Shown here: in pieces, positions 28,320-37,755 of the stretch | Layout: the number at the start of each line of letters is the position of its first letter | Position numbering within the stretch: position 1 is the first letter of the stretch | Position numbers and translations under genes: made by a program | From: Gammaproteobacteria bacterium | GTDB lineage: Bacteria > Pseudomonadota > Gammaproteobacteria > Pseudomonadales > Pseudomonadaceae | Direction: 5' to 3' | DNA: 64,000 nt | Assembly: GCA_018816095.1 (NCBI GenBank) | Contig: JAHIWP010000072.1 | Coordinates: forward strand, 1 to 64,000 | Notes under the pieces: generated by a model | What the model was told of the DNA's origin: nothing | Database searches by the model: none | Seen by the model: only the letters and a program-made list of their open reading frames with translations

Positions 28320-29999
28320 ATGGTTTCTGGAGCCACGTCGCTTAATCTGGTGCGCGATGAATTGTTCGCCACCATGGAAGAGGCCGAGTCGAGCCTTGAG
28401 CACTTTATTGCCGACCGCCACAACGGCAGCCTGCTGCAACAAGCCGTGGAAAACCTGCATCAGGTGCGCGGCACGCTGAACCTGATCGAGCTGACCGGCG
28501 CCGAATTGCTGGCGCAGGAAGTGCTGGATCAAGCGACCGATATCCCCGCAGGTGCCGGTGAAGAGCGCGATGTGCAGCTTTCAGCCTTGAGTAACGCCTT
28601 GCACGTACTGCGTCGTTACCTAGAGAACGTCGAAGCCAATCGCCAGGAAATGCCTGAACTATTGTTGCCAGCGATCAATGACCTGCGTCAGGCCGGCGGT
28701 CAGCCTGCCTTACCGGAAAGCTTCTTTTTTAGCGTGCGTCTTGACCACGCTCGCCCGCATACCGCGCCGCCTGCCATTGATGGCGCGGCGCGCGAAAGTG
28801 AAGGCCGACGCTTGCGGCACATGTACCAAGTGGGCTTGCTGGGCTTTATTCGTGAGCAGAACCCACAGGCCAGTCTCAAATTGATGGGGCGTGCACTGAG
28901 CCGTGTCGACGGCCTATTTGCCAATGAACCACGCGGGCGGCTGTGCTGGGTCGGTGCTGCGGCTGTCGAGGCGCAGGTTGACGGCCAGTTGCTGGCGCGT
29001 AAATCGCGCAAGCAGTTGTTCTCGCGCATTGATCGTGAACTTAAACAGACACTCGCTAATCCTCAGTACGAAGCGCCCCGTGGCCTGCTTAAAGAGCTGC
29101 TCTATCTGGTGGCTCTGGCCGGAACGCGCGGGCCACAAGTGACGGCCCTGAGTGAAGTGTTCGGTTTGGCGCCACTGCCGTTTACCGATCACTTGCTTGA
29201 AGAGGAATACCAGCGCCTGGCCGGTCCTGGTCAGGCGGTAATGCGTTCGCTGAGCTCGGCGATCCGTGAAGAACTCAATAGCCTGAAAGACATGCTCGAT
29301 CTGATCGAGCGCGGCACATTGCAGAGCGACAGCCTCAATACCCTGCATGCCTTACTTGGCAAGTTGAGCAAGACCCTCGGCATGGTCGGGCTCAGCTCTG
29401 CCGGCAACTCGTTGAGTGCCCAGTTGCCCATTGTTGCCAGTTGGGGGGAGGCGAGTGCGCCGCAACTGCAGGCGCTGAACAAGCTGGCGGATGCAGTGCT
29501 CTACGTCGAAGGCATGGTCGCCAGCCTGGAGAGTGGTGAGCGCCGTGAAGTACGGTCTGCCCCGGCGCAATCTGGCAATGAGGCCGAATCGTTTGCCATG
29601 CATCAGCTCAATGAAGCACGCATTGTTGTGGTCGATGAAGCGCAGGCGGGTTTGGCGTTGGCCAAGCGCGCGATTACGGCGTACCTCGAGTCGGGCGGTG
29701 AGCGTATGCACCTGTCCAACGTACCGTTCAGCCTGCAGGCCGTGCGCGGTGGTTTGTGGTTTCTCGAGCAAAAGCGCGCCGCCGCGTTGGTCGGTGCCTG
29801 CGCCGATTACATCCAAAAGCAGATGTTTGATGCGCCGCAGATGCCTTCCGAACAGATGCTGGAAACGCTCGCTGATGCACTCAGTAGCCTTGAGTATTAC
29901 CTGGAAGCCGGCGCAGTGATGCGTCCGGAAACTCAGCCAAGTGTGCTCGACCTCGCCGCTGAAAGCGTGCGGGCGTTGGGTATGCCGTTGGAGGCCTGA
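28320..29999 (+). CDS. fimL: FimL, twitching-motility / cAMP-pathway scaffold protein
   Basis: FimL resembles the N-terminal part of the chemotaxis kinase ChpA. In P. aeruginosa it links the Pil-Chp system to cAMP production and type IV pilus function. The 559-residue, mostly helical protein matches in length and in position, between a crotonase gene and nudC. Residues 43-60 contain an Hpt-like helix with H47-Q-V-R-G-T. Whether that histidine is phosphorylated is not known. It ends two bases before nudC, so the two are probably in one transcript. Confidence 0.85.
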   Translation: MVSGATSLNLVRDELFATMEEAESSLEHFIADRHNGSLLQQAVENLHQVRGTLNLIELTGAELLAQEVLDQATDIPAGAGEERDVQLSALSNALHVLRRYLENVEANRQEMPELLLPAINDLRQAGGQPALPESFFFSVRLDHARPHTAPPAIDGAARESEGRRLRHMYQVGLLGFIREQNPQASLKLMGRALSRVDGLFANEPRGRLCWVGAAAVEAQVDGQLLARKSRKQLFSRIDRELKQTLANPQYEAPRGLLKELLYLVALAGTRGPQVTALSEVFGLAPLPFTDHLLEEEYQRLAGPGQAVMRSLSSAIREELNSLKDMLDLIERGTLQSDSLNTLHALLGKLSKTLGMVGLSSAGNSLSAQLPIVASWGEASAPQLQALNKLADAVLYVEGMVASLESGERREVRSAPAQSGNEAESFAMHQLNEARIVVVDEAQAGLALAKRAITAYLESGGERMHLSNVPFSLQAVRGGLWFLEQKRAAALVGACADYIQKQMFDAPQMPSEQMLETLADALSSLEYYLEAGAVMRPETQPSVLDLAAESVRALGMPLEA

Positions 30000-30001
30000 G
30001 T

Positions 30002-30829
30002 ATGCAGCGCTGGCAAGCCACCTTTATCGACAGTCAGCAGCCTGGCGGCTGGGTTGTCGTGCATTTTAAGCAGCACTTTCTGGCCGATAGCAACGGCGTA
30101 CTGTTCCCCCGTGAATGGTTAAAGAAGCAAGATTTACCGGTGCTCGCCGAGCATGGCTTGGGCCATTTTGATGGCGATGCGGTTTACCTGCTGGAGCTGG
30201 ACCAGCCCTTCGAGATGCCAGGGTTTGTTTGGCAGAGCCTGCGCCAATTCATGCTGCAAGGCGATGCGGACACCTTCAAGTTGCTCAGCTACGCCACGCA
30301 GATCGGCACATGGGCCAGCCAGCATCGCTTCTGTGGCAGCTGTGGCGGGGCAATGCAGCATGTCCCTGGGCAGCGGGCCATGCATTGCCCGCGTTGTGAG
30401 TTGCAGCATTATCCGCGGCTTTCACCCAGCATGATTGTGCTGGTTACGCGCGGCGATGAGATCCTCCTGGCGCGTTCTCCACGCTTCGTTTCCGGTATTT
30501 ACAGCACCCTGGCCGGCTTTGTCGAAGCCGGTGAGTCGGTGGAGCAGTGCGTAGCCCGTGAAGTGCGCGAAGAAGTGGGGGTCGAAATCAATAATGTGCA
30601 GTACCTGGGCAGCCAGGGCTGGCCTTTCCCGCACTCCCTGATGCTGGGCTTTCATGCCGAATACGCCTCGGGCGAGATCGTCATGCAGGTCGATGAGATT
30701 GAGGATGCGCAATGGTTCAGCGTGCACGATCTGCCGCCGTTACCGGCGGCACGCTCGATTGCGCGTTACCTGATTGATGCCTATGTCGCGCGCCGTTTAG
30801 GCCAGCCCGAACCAGTGCTGCCAGGCTAG
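30002..30829 (+). CDS. nudC: NAD(H) pyrophosphatase / NAD-RNA decapping hydrolase NudC
   Basis: NudC hydrolyses NADH and removes NAD caps from RNA. The 275-residue protein has a zinc ribbon (Cys111, Cys114, Cys129, Cys132), the Nudix box [20 protein letters not shown] (172-191) and the downstream NADH-specific motif, here SQGWPFPHS (204-212). The usual form is SQPWPFPxS, so Pro is Gly here. Its 3' end overlaps the convergent transporter gene by 33 bases. Confidence 0.95.
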   Translation: MQRWQATFIDSQQPGGWVVVHFKQHFLADSNGVLFPREWLKKQDLPVLAEHGLGHFDGDAVYLLELDQPFEMPGFVWQSLRQFMLQGDADTFKLLSYATQIGTWASQHRFCGSCGGAMQHVPGQRAMHCPRCELQHYPRLSPSMIVLVTRGDEILLARSPRFVSGIYSTLAGFVEAGESVEQCVAREVREEVGVEINNVQYLGSQGWPFPHSLMLGFHAEYASGEIVMQVDEIEDAQWFSVHDLPPLPAARSIARYLIDAYVARRLGQPEPVLPG

Positions 30830-31582
30830 ACGCACGGTCAAGCCCAGCACCACGAGGATGAACACTGGGCGGATAAACTTTGAGCCGCCCTTGATCGCGG
30901 TGCGTGCGCCGAGAAACGCACCGACCATCAGCGCCAGACCCATGCACAGGCCGAGCAGCCAGGCCACTTGCCCGCTGAAGATAAACACGCTGAGTGCACA
31001 AATATTGCTGACAAAATTCATGCTGCGGGCTACGCCGCTGGCCTTAACCAGGTCAAGCGGGTAGAGCAGCAGGCTGCTGACCGTCCAGAACGCTCCCGTT
31101 CCCGGCCCGGCCACGCCGTCATAAAAACCCAGGCTCAGGCTCTGTGGCCACTGCCGGCCCTGGGCGATCGGTGCGTCGGCGAGCAGCGGCGCTGCTGGGG
31201 TTTTACCAAACAGCAGATACAAGCCGCAGGCAAATACCACCACAGGCAGCATCTGGTTCAACCACGCCGACGGTAACCATTGCGCCATCGCCGCGCCAAG
31301 CAGTGCACCCGCCGCTGTGCCGATCAACGCATTGCGCCATTGGCTGGGGTCAAACAATTTGCGCCGGTAGAAGGTGTAACTGGCAGCCGCCGCGCCAAAG
31401 GTCGAACTAAGCTTGTTGGTCCCCAGCGCCAGATGCGGCGGGAGGCCGGCAGTCAAAAGCGCGGGAATGGTCAGCAGGCCACCGCCGCCAGCAATGGCAT
31501 CGATAAAGCCGGCAATAAACGCGACCAGAGCAAGGATGGCCAGCGTCGACAGGTCAACGCTGAGTTCAAATGGGAAGACCAT
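30797..31582 (-). CDS. TauE/SafE-family membrane transporter
   Basis: The 261-residue protein is almost entirely hydrophobic, with about eight membrane helices and the glycine-rich signatures [18 protein letters not shown] (25-42) and [15 protein letters not shown] that define the TauE/SafE (DUF81, YfcA) family. Members export or exchange sulfite, sulfoacetate or other organic anions; the substrate here is unknown. It is convergent with nudC, with a 33-base overlap of coding ends. Confidence 0.88.
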   Translation of the reverse strand: MVFPFELSVDLSTLAILALVAFIAGFIDAIAGGGGLLTIPALLTAGLPPHLALGTNKLSSTFGAAAASYTFYRRKLFDPSQWRNALIGTAAGALLGAAMAQWLPSAWLNQMLPVVVFACGLYLLFGKTPAAPLLADAPIAQGRQWPQSLSLGFYDGVAGPGTGAFWTVSSLLLYPLDLVKASGVARSMNFVSNICALSVFIFSGQVAWLLGLCMGLALMVGAFLGARTAIKGGSKFIRPVFILVVLGLTVRLAWQHWFGLA

Positions 31583-31754
31583 GGAGATTTACCGGGAGTT
31601 TTTTAAAGGTCATGTAGCGATGGGCAGACGATAGCCACGAAAAACAACAGGCTATAAAACACGCCCTGTGTCTAATTGTGTTGCTCGCTTGCTGTTCGCC
31701 AGCCTGGCAGCTGCGCATAATGCCCGCAACTTCAACCATAAGGAATGCACAGCG

Positions 31755-32402
31755 ATGCAATACGATGGACTCGCATGGGCAACGGCGCTGCTGGCGTTGC
31801 TGGCTGCTTTTGTAGCGGTTCGCATTCTGCTTAATCGGCAGTGGTTTCTCGGCTGGTCACGTGGCACTTGCGGCCTGGCATTTCTCGCGTTGGCAGTACT
31901 GATCGGCATATTGGCTGTCGATTTGCGCAGCTATGCACCGATTGCCGAAGACAAGCCGCTGGCGACCCTGAGCTTCAAAGCGGATGGCCCGTTGTATCGG
32001 GTCACGCTGCTGGAGGGTGGGCGTGAACGTACGCTGACGATGGAAGGTGATCTGTGGCAGTTGGATGCCCGCTTTCTACAGTGGAAGGGCCTGGCGGCAT
32101 TGATCGGCTTGCAGCCGGGTTATCGTCTGGAAAAGCTCTCGGGGCGTTTTCTTTCGATCGAACAACAAAGCCAGGCCCTGCATACCCGCGTCGAACTGGC
32201 ACACAGCCCATACGGCATCGACCTGTGGCGCTGGTTGCGGTTGGGTCAGCATGATTTGTTGGTCTTTGATCCTCAGGCGCGCCGAGTGACGTACCTGCCG
32301 CTTGCCGATGAAGCGGTTTACAGCATCAATCTGACGCCTGCCGGCTTGCTGGCCGAGCCGATGAACCCCGCAGCTAAACAGGCGCTCAAGGACTGGCAGT
32401 AA
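31755..32402 (+). CDS. Conserved membrane-anchored protein of unknown function
   Basis: The 215-residue protein has two N-terminal hydrophobic helices (about 5-25 and 37-55) and a C-terminal, probably periplasmic beta-rich domain (LATLSFKADGPLYRVTLLEG onward). I recall a similar protein at this place, after nudC and the TauE-like gene, in P. aeruginosa. The ATG at 31755 follows AAGGAATGCACAGCG. No catalytic motif is visible and no function can be given. Confidence 0.78.
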   Translation: MQYDGLAWATALLALLAAFVAVRILLNRQWFLGWSRGTCGLAFLALAVLIGILAVDLRSYAPIAEDKPLATLSFKADGPLYRVTLLEGGRERTLTMEGDLWQLDARFLQWKGLAALIGLQPGYRLEKLSGRFLSIEQQSQALHTRVELAHSPYGIDLWRWLRLGQHDLLVFDPQARRVTYLPLADEAVYSINLTPAGLLAEPMNPAAKQALKDWQ

Positions 32403-32642
32403 GGTTCAGCCAGTCAATAGGTTTAAGCACGCCAGCCATCACCTAGCGCCTCGCTAGGTCGATCAAGTGTGGTCGATCGAAAAGCAGCATACAGCCAGGT
32501 AACTCTCAGTCCCGTCTCTTTGCGTGCATGCATGTCAGGCTATTTGTCCCAGCTGCAGCGCAGTATTTGGCACAAAAGCCGCTAGCGTTTAAGCAAATTA
32601 GCTGAGCTTTCCCGCTCATGGCTGAATTGCATAAAGCGCCTC
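32403..32642. other. Non-coding upstream region of the xdh operon, distal part
   Basis: I see no gene here. There is a small GATCGA-centred palindromic stretch (CGATCAAGTGTGGTCGATCG, about 32459-32478) and an imperfect CCTAGCGCCTCGCTAGG palindrome (about 32441-32457). Either could be a terminator remnant or a regulator site. The proximal part of the gap carries the operator and promoter listed separately. Confidence 0.4.
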
Positions 32643-32679
32643 TGACTTTAGGGTCAAATATTTGTTGACCATAAAGTCA
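32643..32679 (+). promoter_or_regulatory. Long inverted repeat, probable operator of the xdh operon
   Basis: TGACTTTAGGGTCAA (32643-32657) and TTGACCATAAAGTCA (32665-32679) are inverted repeats matching at 14 of 15 positions around ATATTTG. The right arm contains the -35 hexamer TTGACC of the xdhA promoter, so a dimeric regulator bound here would block or control RNA polymerase. A purine-responsive GntR- or LysR-type protein is a guess; no regulator gene is next to it. Confidence 0.65.
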
Positions 32680-32693
32680 GAAAACTCTAGATT
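32665..32693 (+). promoter_or_regulatory. Sigma-70 promoter of xdhA
   Basis: TTGACC (32665-32670) and TAGATT (32688-32693) are 17 bases apart. The transcript would carry a leader of roughly 90 bases before the TTG start. The -35 lies inside the right arm of the inverted repeat. Confidence 0.6.
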
Positions 32694-32790
32694 TGCCTCA
32701 TGCCAAGCCGTGTGGAAACGCTGTGCTGCCCTGTGCAGTCGTTTCAGCAGTGCCTGATAAGAGAACAATAAAAGTGCCTGGAGGTCGTCC

Positions 32791-34230
32791 TTGATCCAGT
32801 TTTTACTCAACCGGGAGCTGCGTACTGAGCATGCCCTCGACCCAAACGTCACCGTGCTCAATTACCTGCGTGAGCATGTCGGCAAATCCGGAACCAAAGA
32901 AGGCTGCGCTTCTGGCGACTGTGGTGCCTGCACCGTTGTAGTCGGTGAGCTGGAGGGCGAGCGCGTGCGTTATCGCACCCTCAACTCCTGCCTGACCTTC
33001 GTTTCCTCGTTGCACGGCAAGCAACTGATCACGGTTGAAGACCTCAAGTACCAAGGCCAACTGCACAGCGTGCAGCAGGCCATGGTCGACTGCCACGGCT
33101 CGCAGTGCGGCTTCTGCACCCCAGGTTTTGTCATGTCGCTGTTCGCCCTGCAGAAAAATAGCAGCGGCTTCGACAAGGCCGACACCCTGGAAGCTCTGGC
33201 TGGCAACCTCTGCCGCTGCACCGGCTACCGCCCGATTATTGACGCCGCCGAACAAGCCTGCTGCCAGAAGCAGCCGGACCAGTTCGACGCTTTTGAGCCT
33301 CAGACCGTCGCCCAGCTGAAATCTATCGCGCCGCGTGAAACGGCCGAGCTCAACAGCGGCGATAAACGCTGCCTGTTGCCGCTGACCGTGGCCGACCTGG
33401 CTGACATCTACGCGGCCAACCCGGAAGCGCGTCTGCTCGCCGGTGGTACCGACCTGGCCCTGGAAGTCACCCAGTTCCACCGCGAACTGCCGGTGATGAT
33501 TTACGTCGGCCATATCGAAGCGATGAAGCGCGTCGAAGTGACCGCTGACAGCATCGAAATAGGCGCCGCCACCGCGTTGTCCGATTGTTACGCCGCGCTG
33601 GCCCAGGACTACCCGGACTTTGGCGAATTGCTGCACCGCTTCGCTTCTTTGCAAATTCGCAACCAGGGCACCCTGGGCGGCAATATCGGTAACGCCTCGC
33701 CGATTGGCGACGCGCCGCCGCTGCTGATCGCGCTTGGTGCACAAATCGTCCTGCGTAGAGGCAGCGAAAGCCGCACCTTGCCGATCGAAGATTATTTCCT
33801 CGATTACAAAGTGACGGCGCGCCAGGAAGCCGAGTTTATCGAGAAGATCATCGTGCCGCGCTATCAGGGCAAACAGGCATTCCGTGCCTTCAAGGTGTCC
33901 AAGCGCCTGGACGATGACATCTCTGCCGTCTGTGCGGCCTTTAATCTGGTGGTCGAAGAGGGCGTGGTGCAAAGCGTGCGTATCGCCTTTGGCGGTATGG
34001 CGGCTATCCCGAAGCGTGCCGCTGCCTGTGAAGCGGCTTTGCTTGGCTCTGCCTGGGCCCAAGAAACTATCGAGCGGGCGTGTAATGCGCTGGCCGAGGA
34101 TTTCACCCCGCTCAGCGACTTCCGCGCCAGCAAGGAATACCGCCTGCTTATTGCGCAGAACCTGCTGCGTAAATGCTTCCTTGAGCTACAAACTCCCGAA
34201 GTCGAAACACGGGTGACCGATTATGTCTAA
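32791..34230 (+). CDS. xdhA: Xanthine dehydrogenase small subunit (2Fe-2S and FAD)
   Basis: XdhA passes electrons from the molybdenum site in XdhB through two [2Fe-2S] clusters to FAD and NAD. The 479-residue protein has the plant-type cluster CASGDCGAC (39-47), the second cluster CGFC...CRC (about 107-144), and an FAD-binding domain with RNQGTLGGNIGNASPIGD. The start is TTG at 32791, six bases after GGAGG, giving MIQFLLNREL. Its end overlaps xdhB by eight bases. Confidence 0.96.
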   Translation: MIQFLLNRELRTEHALDPNVTVLNYLREHVGKSGTKEGCASGDCGACTVVVGELEGERVRYRTLNSCLTFVSSLHGKQLITVEDLKYQGQLHSVQQAMVDCHGSQCGFCTPGFVMSLFALQKNSSGFDKADTLEALAGNLCRCTGYRPIIDAAEQACCQKQPDQFDAFEPQTVAQLKSIAPRETAELNSGDKRCLLPLTVADLADIYAANPEARLLAGGTDLALEVTQFHRELPVMIYVGHIEAMKRVEVTADSIEIGAATALSDCYAALAQDYPDFGELLHRFASLQIRNQGTLGGNIGNASPIGDAPPLLIALGAQIVLRRGSESRTLPIEDYFLDYKVTARQEAEFIEKIIVPRYQGKQAFRAFKVSKRLDDDISAVCAAFNLVVEEGVVQSVRIAFGGMAAIPKRAAACEAALLGSAWAQETIERACNALAEDFTPLSDFRASKEYRLLIAQNLLRKCFLELQTPEVETRVTDYV

Positions 34231-36619
34231 CCATCACGTAGCCAAAAGCCAGGCCGAATTGGCTGAACTGTTCCGCGCTGACATCACCACCGGCGTTGGC
34301 CGCAGCGTTAAACACGAAAGTGCTGATAAGCATGTATCCGGCGAAGCCATCTACGTCGATGACCGCCTGGAGTTCCCTAACCAGCTGCACGTCTATGCCC
34401 GTATGAGCGATCGCGCCCACGCGCGCATCATCAGCATCGACACCGCGCCCTGCTACGCGATTCCCGGTGTCGCCATTGCGATTACCAGCAAGGACGTACC
34501 CGGCCAGCTGGATATCGGCCCGGTGGTTGCGGGTGACCCGCTGCTAGCAGACGGAAAAGTTGAATACGTCGGCCAGGTGGTGATCGCCGTCGGCGCCGAC
34601 AGTCTGGAAACCGCACGCAAGGCGGCTATGGCCGCAATTATCGAATACGAAGACCTTGAGCCGGTACTGGACGTGGTCGATGCGCTGCGCAAGAAACACT
34701 TCGTCCTCGATAGCCATCAGCACAAGATCGGCAACTCCGCCGCCGAATTGGCCACTGCACCGCGCCGCCTACAAGGCAGCCTGCATATCGGCGGCCAGGA
34801 ACACTTCTACCTGGAAACCCAGATTTCCTCAGTAATGCCATCCGAAGACGGCGGCATGATCGTCTACACCTCGACGCAGAACGCCACCGAAGTGCAGAAG
34901 TTGGTAGCCGAAGTGCTCGGCGTACCGATGCACAAGATCGTCATTGACATGCGTCGCATGGGCGGCGGTTTCGGCGGCAAGGAAACCCAGGCCGCCGGCC
35001 CGGCGTGCCTGTGCGCAGTCATTGCGCACCTCACCGGTCGCCCGACCAAAATGCGCCTGCCGCGCGTCGAAGACATGCAGATCACCGGCAAGCGTCACCC
35101 GTTCTACGTCGAATACGACGTCGGCTTTGACGACAACGGCCTGCTGCACGGCATCGAAATCGAACTGGCCGGCAACTGCGGCTACTCGCCGGACCTGTCC
35201 GGCTCGATCGTCGACCGCGCGATGTTCCACTCGGACAACGCCTACTTCCTCGGCAACGCCACCATCAATGGTCACCGCTGCAAGACCAACACCGCCTCGA
35301 ACACCGCCTACCGCGGCTTCGGCGGCCCGCAAGGCATGGTCGCCATCGAGGAGATCATGGATGCGGTCGCCCGCAGCCTGGGCAAAGACCCGCTGGAAGT
35401 GCGCAAGCTCAACTACTACGGCAAGACCGAGCGCAACGTCACCCACTATCACCAGACCGTCGAACACAACGTTATCCATGAGATGACCGCCGAACTGGAA
35501 GACAGCAGTGACTACGCCAAGCGCCGCGAAGAAATCCGCGCGTTCAACGCCAAAAGTCCGGTACTCAAGAAAGGCCTGGCGCTGACCCCGGTTAAGTTCG
35601 GCATCAGTTTTACCGCCACCTTCCTCAACCAGGCTGGCGCGCTAATCCACATCTACACAGACGGTTCAATTCACCTGAACCACGGTGGCACCGAGATGGG
35701 CCAGGGCCTCAACACCAAGGTCGCGCAGATCGTCGCTGAAGTGTTGCAGGTGGATATTTCGCGTATCCAGATCACCGCGACCAACACCGACAAGGTGCCA
35801 AATACCTCGCCGACTGCCGCCTCCAGCGGTGCTGACCTCAACGGCAAGGCTGCACAGAACGCCGCTGAAACCCTCAAGCAGCGTTTGGTTGATTTTCTGG
35901 TGCGCGAATACAAGGTCACTCCGGAAGACGTCGAGTTCCGCAACAGCCAGGTGCGCGTACGTGACCTGTTCCTGAGCTTCGAGGAAGTGATCCAGAAGGC
36001 TTATTTCGGCCAGGTATCGCTCTCCAGTACCGGTTTCTACCGCACGCCGAAGATCTTCTATGACCGTGACAAGGCCGCTGGCCGTCCTTTCTACTACTTC
36101 GCCTACGGCGCAGCCTGTTCGGAAGTGATCGTCGACACCCTGACCGGTGAGTACAAGATGCTGCGCACCGACATCCTGCATGACGTCGGCGCCTCGCTAA
36201 ACCCGGCCATCGACATCGGTCAGGTCGAAGGCGCATTCGTGCAGGGCATGGGTTGGCTGACCATGGAAGAGCTGGTGTGGAACGGCAAAGGCAAGCTGAT
36301 GACCAACGGCCCGGCCAGCTACAAGATCCCGGCCATCGCCGATATGCCGCTGGACCTGCGCGTCAACCTGGTGGAAAACCGCAAGAACCCGGAAGACACC
36401 GTATTCCACTCCAAGGCCGTCGGCGAGCCGCCGTTTATGCTCGGCATCGCCGTGTGGTGTGCAATCAAGGACGCCGTGGCAAGTCTGGCGGACTACCGCG
36501 TGCAGCCGAACATTGACGCCCCAGCCACGCCGGAACGCGTGCTCTGGGGGGTGGAGCAAATGAAGAAACTGCAGCAGAACGCCAAGGCAATAACCGCCGC
36601 AGCGGTTGAGCCGGCCTGA
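34223..36619 (+). CDS. xdhB: Xanthine dehydrogenase large, molybdopterin-binding subunit
   Basis: XdhB hydroxylates hypoxanthine to xanthine and xanthine to urate at a molybdenum centre. The 798 residues contain the molybdopterin contacts GGGFGGKETQ and AYRGFGGPQG and, near the C terminus, SKAVGEPPFMLGIAVW with the catalytic glutamate in GEPP. It overlaps xdhA by eight bases. After it comes a REPIN-like palindrome and then xdhC. Confidence 0.96.
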   Translation: MSNHHVAKSQAELAELFRADITTGVGRSVKHESADKHVSGEAIYVDDRLEFPNQLHVYARMSDRAHARIISIDTAPCYAIPGVAIAITSKDVPGQLDIGPVVAGDPLLADGKVEYVGQVVIAVGADSLETARKAAMAAIIEYEDLEPVLDVVDALRKKHFVLDSHQHKIGNSAAELATAPRRLQGSLHIGGQEHFYLETQISSVMPSEDGGMIVYTSTQNATEVQKLVAEVLGVPMHKIVIDMRRMGGGFGGKETQAAGPACLCAVIAHLTGRPTKMRLPRVEDMQITGKRHPFYVEYDVGFDDNGLLHGIEIELAGNCGYSPDLSGSIVDRAMFHSDNAYFLGNATINGHRCKTNTASNTAYRGFGGPQGMVAIEEIMDAVARSLGKDPLEVRKLNYYGKTERNVTHYHQTVEHNVIHEMTAELEDSSDYAKRREEIRAFNAKSPVLKKGLALTPVKFGISFTATFLNQAGALIHIYTDGSIHLNHGGTEMGQGLNTKVAQIVAEVLQVDISRIQITATNTDKVPNTSPTAASSGADLNGKAAQNAAETLKQRLVDFLVREYKVTPEDVEFRNSQVRVRDLFLSFEEVIQKAYFGQVSLSSTGFYRTPKIFYDRDKAAGRPFYYFAYGAACSEVIVDTLTGEYKMLRTDILHDVGASLNPAIDIGQVEGAFVQGMGWLTMEELVWNGKGKLMTNGPASYKIPAIADMPLDLRVNLVENRKNPEDTVFHSKAVGEPPFMLGIAVWCAIKDAVASLADYRVQPNIDAPATPERVLWGVEQMKKLQQNAKAITAAAVEPA

Positions 36620-36641
36620 ACCTTACGCCAGCATAAGACTG

Positions 36642-36693
36642 CTGTGGGAGGGGCTTTAGCCGCGACAATCGCCGCTGAAGCGCCTCCTACAGA
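36642..36693. repeat. REPIN-like palindromic pair between xdhB and xdhC
   Basis: CTGTGGGAGGGGCTTTAGC (36642-36660) and its imperfect inverse GCTGAAGCGCCTCCTACAG (36675-36693) enclose CGCGACAATCGCC. The GTGGGAGG/GTAGGAGG heads and the GC-rich stems are the Pseudomonas REP type, and two facing REPs make a REPIN. Such elements are moved by RAYT transposases encoded elsewhere. In an mRNA it would form one long stable hairpin. Confidence 0.78.
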
Positions 36694-36857
36694 CAGAAGA
36701 ATCACTACCGACGCCACAGGTGTCCAACAATGACAAAACACACCGAAGCGAAACCGCAAACACCGCCGCCGACGCAGGTACCGATACTGGACCCGTCGCC
36801 AAGCAACTGGCGCCTACCGCGCCCAGGACAATTGCCACCTACCTGGAGGCTGAGCAA

Positions 36858-37694
36858 ATGAGCTGGATCAGCGCCCTCGCCGAACTGCAGCAGCAAGGTC
36901 AGCCTTGCGTGCTGGTGACCATCATCGAAGAACGCGGCTCAACCCCGCGCAATGCCGGCTCGAAAATGGTGGTCACCGCTGACCGCATCTTCGAGACCGT
37001 CGGTGGCGGTCATCTGGAATTCAAGGCGATGGAGCTGGCCCGCGAGATGCTGCAAAGCCGCAGCCAGGACACTCGCCTGGAGCGTTTCAGCCTGGGGGCC
37101 AGCCTCGGCCAATGCTGCGGCGGAGCCACTGTGCTGCTGTTCGAGCCGATGGGCCAGCCGCAGGCGCAGATCGCCGTATTCGGTGCCGGCCATGTCGGTC
37201 GCGCCCTGGTACCGCTGCTCGCCAGCCTGCCATGCAAGGTGCGCTGGATCGACTCGCGGGAAAACGAGTTTCCCGAGCAGATCCCGACCGGAGTCGACAA
37301 GGTGGTCAATGAGGAAGTGATCGACGAAATCGAACGCATGCCTGCCGGCAGCTACTTTATCGTCATGACCCACAACCACCAGCTCGACCTCGAGCTAACT
37401 GCAGAAATCCTCAAACGTAACGATTTTGCCTACTACGGCCTGATCGGCTCGCAGACCAAACGCGCCAAATTTGAACACCGCCTGCGTGATCGCGGCTTCA
37501 GTTCAGATGTGATGCAACGCATGCGCTGCCCCATGGGCCTGTCCGAAGTCAAAGGCAAGCTGCCGGTTGAGATCGCCGTGTCCATCGCCGGCGAAGTGAT
37601 TGCCACCTACAACGCGACCTTTGGCCAGGACGTAAAAAAAGGTGAAACCAGCGTCGCCAAATTACTGCCGACCTCGCGCCGAAACCAGGCCTGA
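36858..37694 (+). CDS. xdhC: Xanthine dehydrogenase maturation factor XdhC
   Basis: XdhC binds and protects the molybdenum cofactor, aids its sulfuration and inserts it into XdhB. The 278-residue product has EERGSTPRNAGSKMVV near the N terminus and the Rossmann segment IAVFGAGHVGRAL. I chose the ATG at 36858 (MSWISALAEL), nine bases after GGAGG, which gives the family length. An in-frame GTG at 36720 would add 46 low-complexity residues. Confidence 0.93.
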   Translation: MSWISALAELQQQGQPCVLVTIIEERGSTPRNAGSKMVVTADRIFETVGGGHLEFKAMELAREMLQSRSQDTRLERFSLGASLGQCCGGATVLLFEPMGQPQAQIAVFGAGHVGRALVPLLASLPCKVRWIDSRENEFPEQIPTGVDKVVNEEVIDEIERMPAGSYFIVMTHNHQLDLELTAEILKRNDFAYYGLIGSQTKRAKFEHRLRDRGFSSDVMQRMRCPMGLSEVKGKLPVEIAVSIAGEVIATYNATFGQDVKKGETSVAKLLPTSRRNQA

Positions 37695-37755
37695 ATATCC
37701 GCCCAGGCGCCCGCGCGTCTGAGTGATCAAATCCATAGATTGAGATAAGCGTTAC

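Noticed and set aside
32803..34062. 419-codon minus-strand frame
   Set aside because: Antisense to xdhA, whose iron-sulfur and FAD motifs are unambiguous.
36720..36857. 46-residue N-terminal extension of XdhC from a GTG
   Set aside because: The extension is low-complexity, has no good ribosome site, and the ATG at 36858 has GGAGG at proper distance and gives the usual family length.
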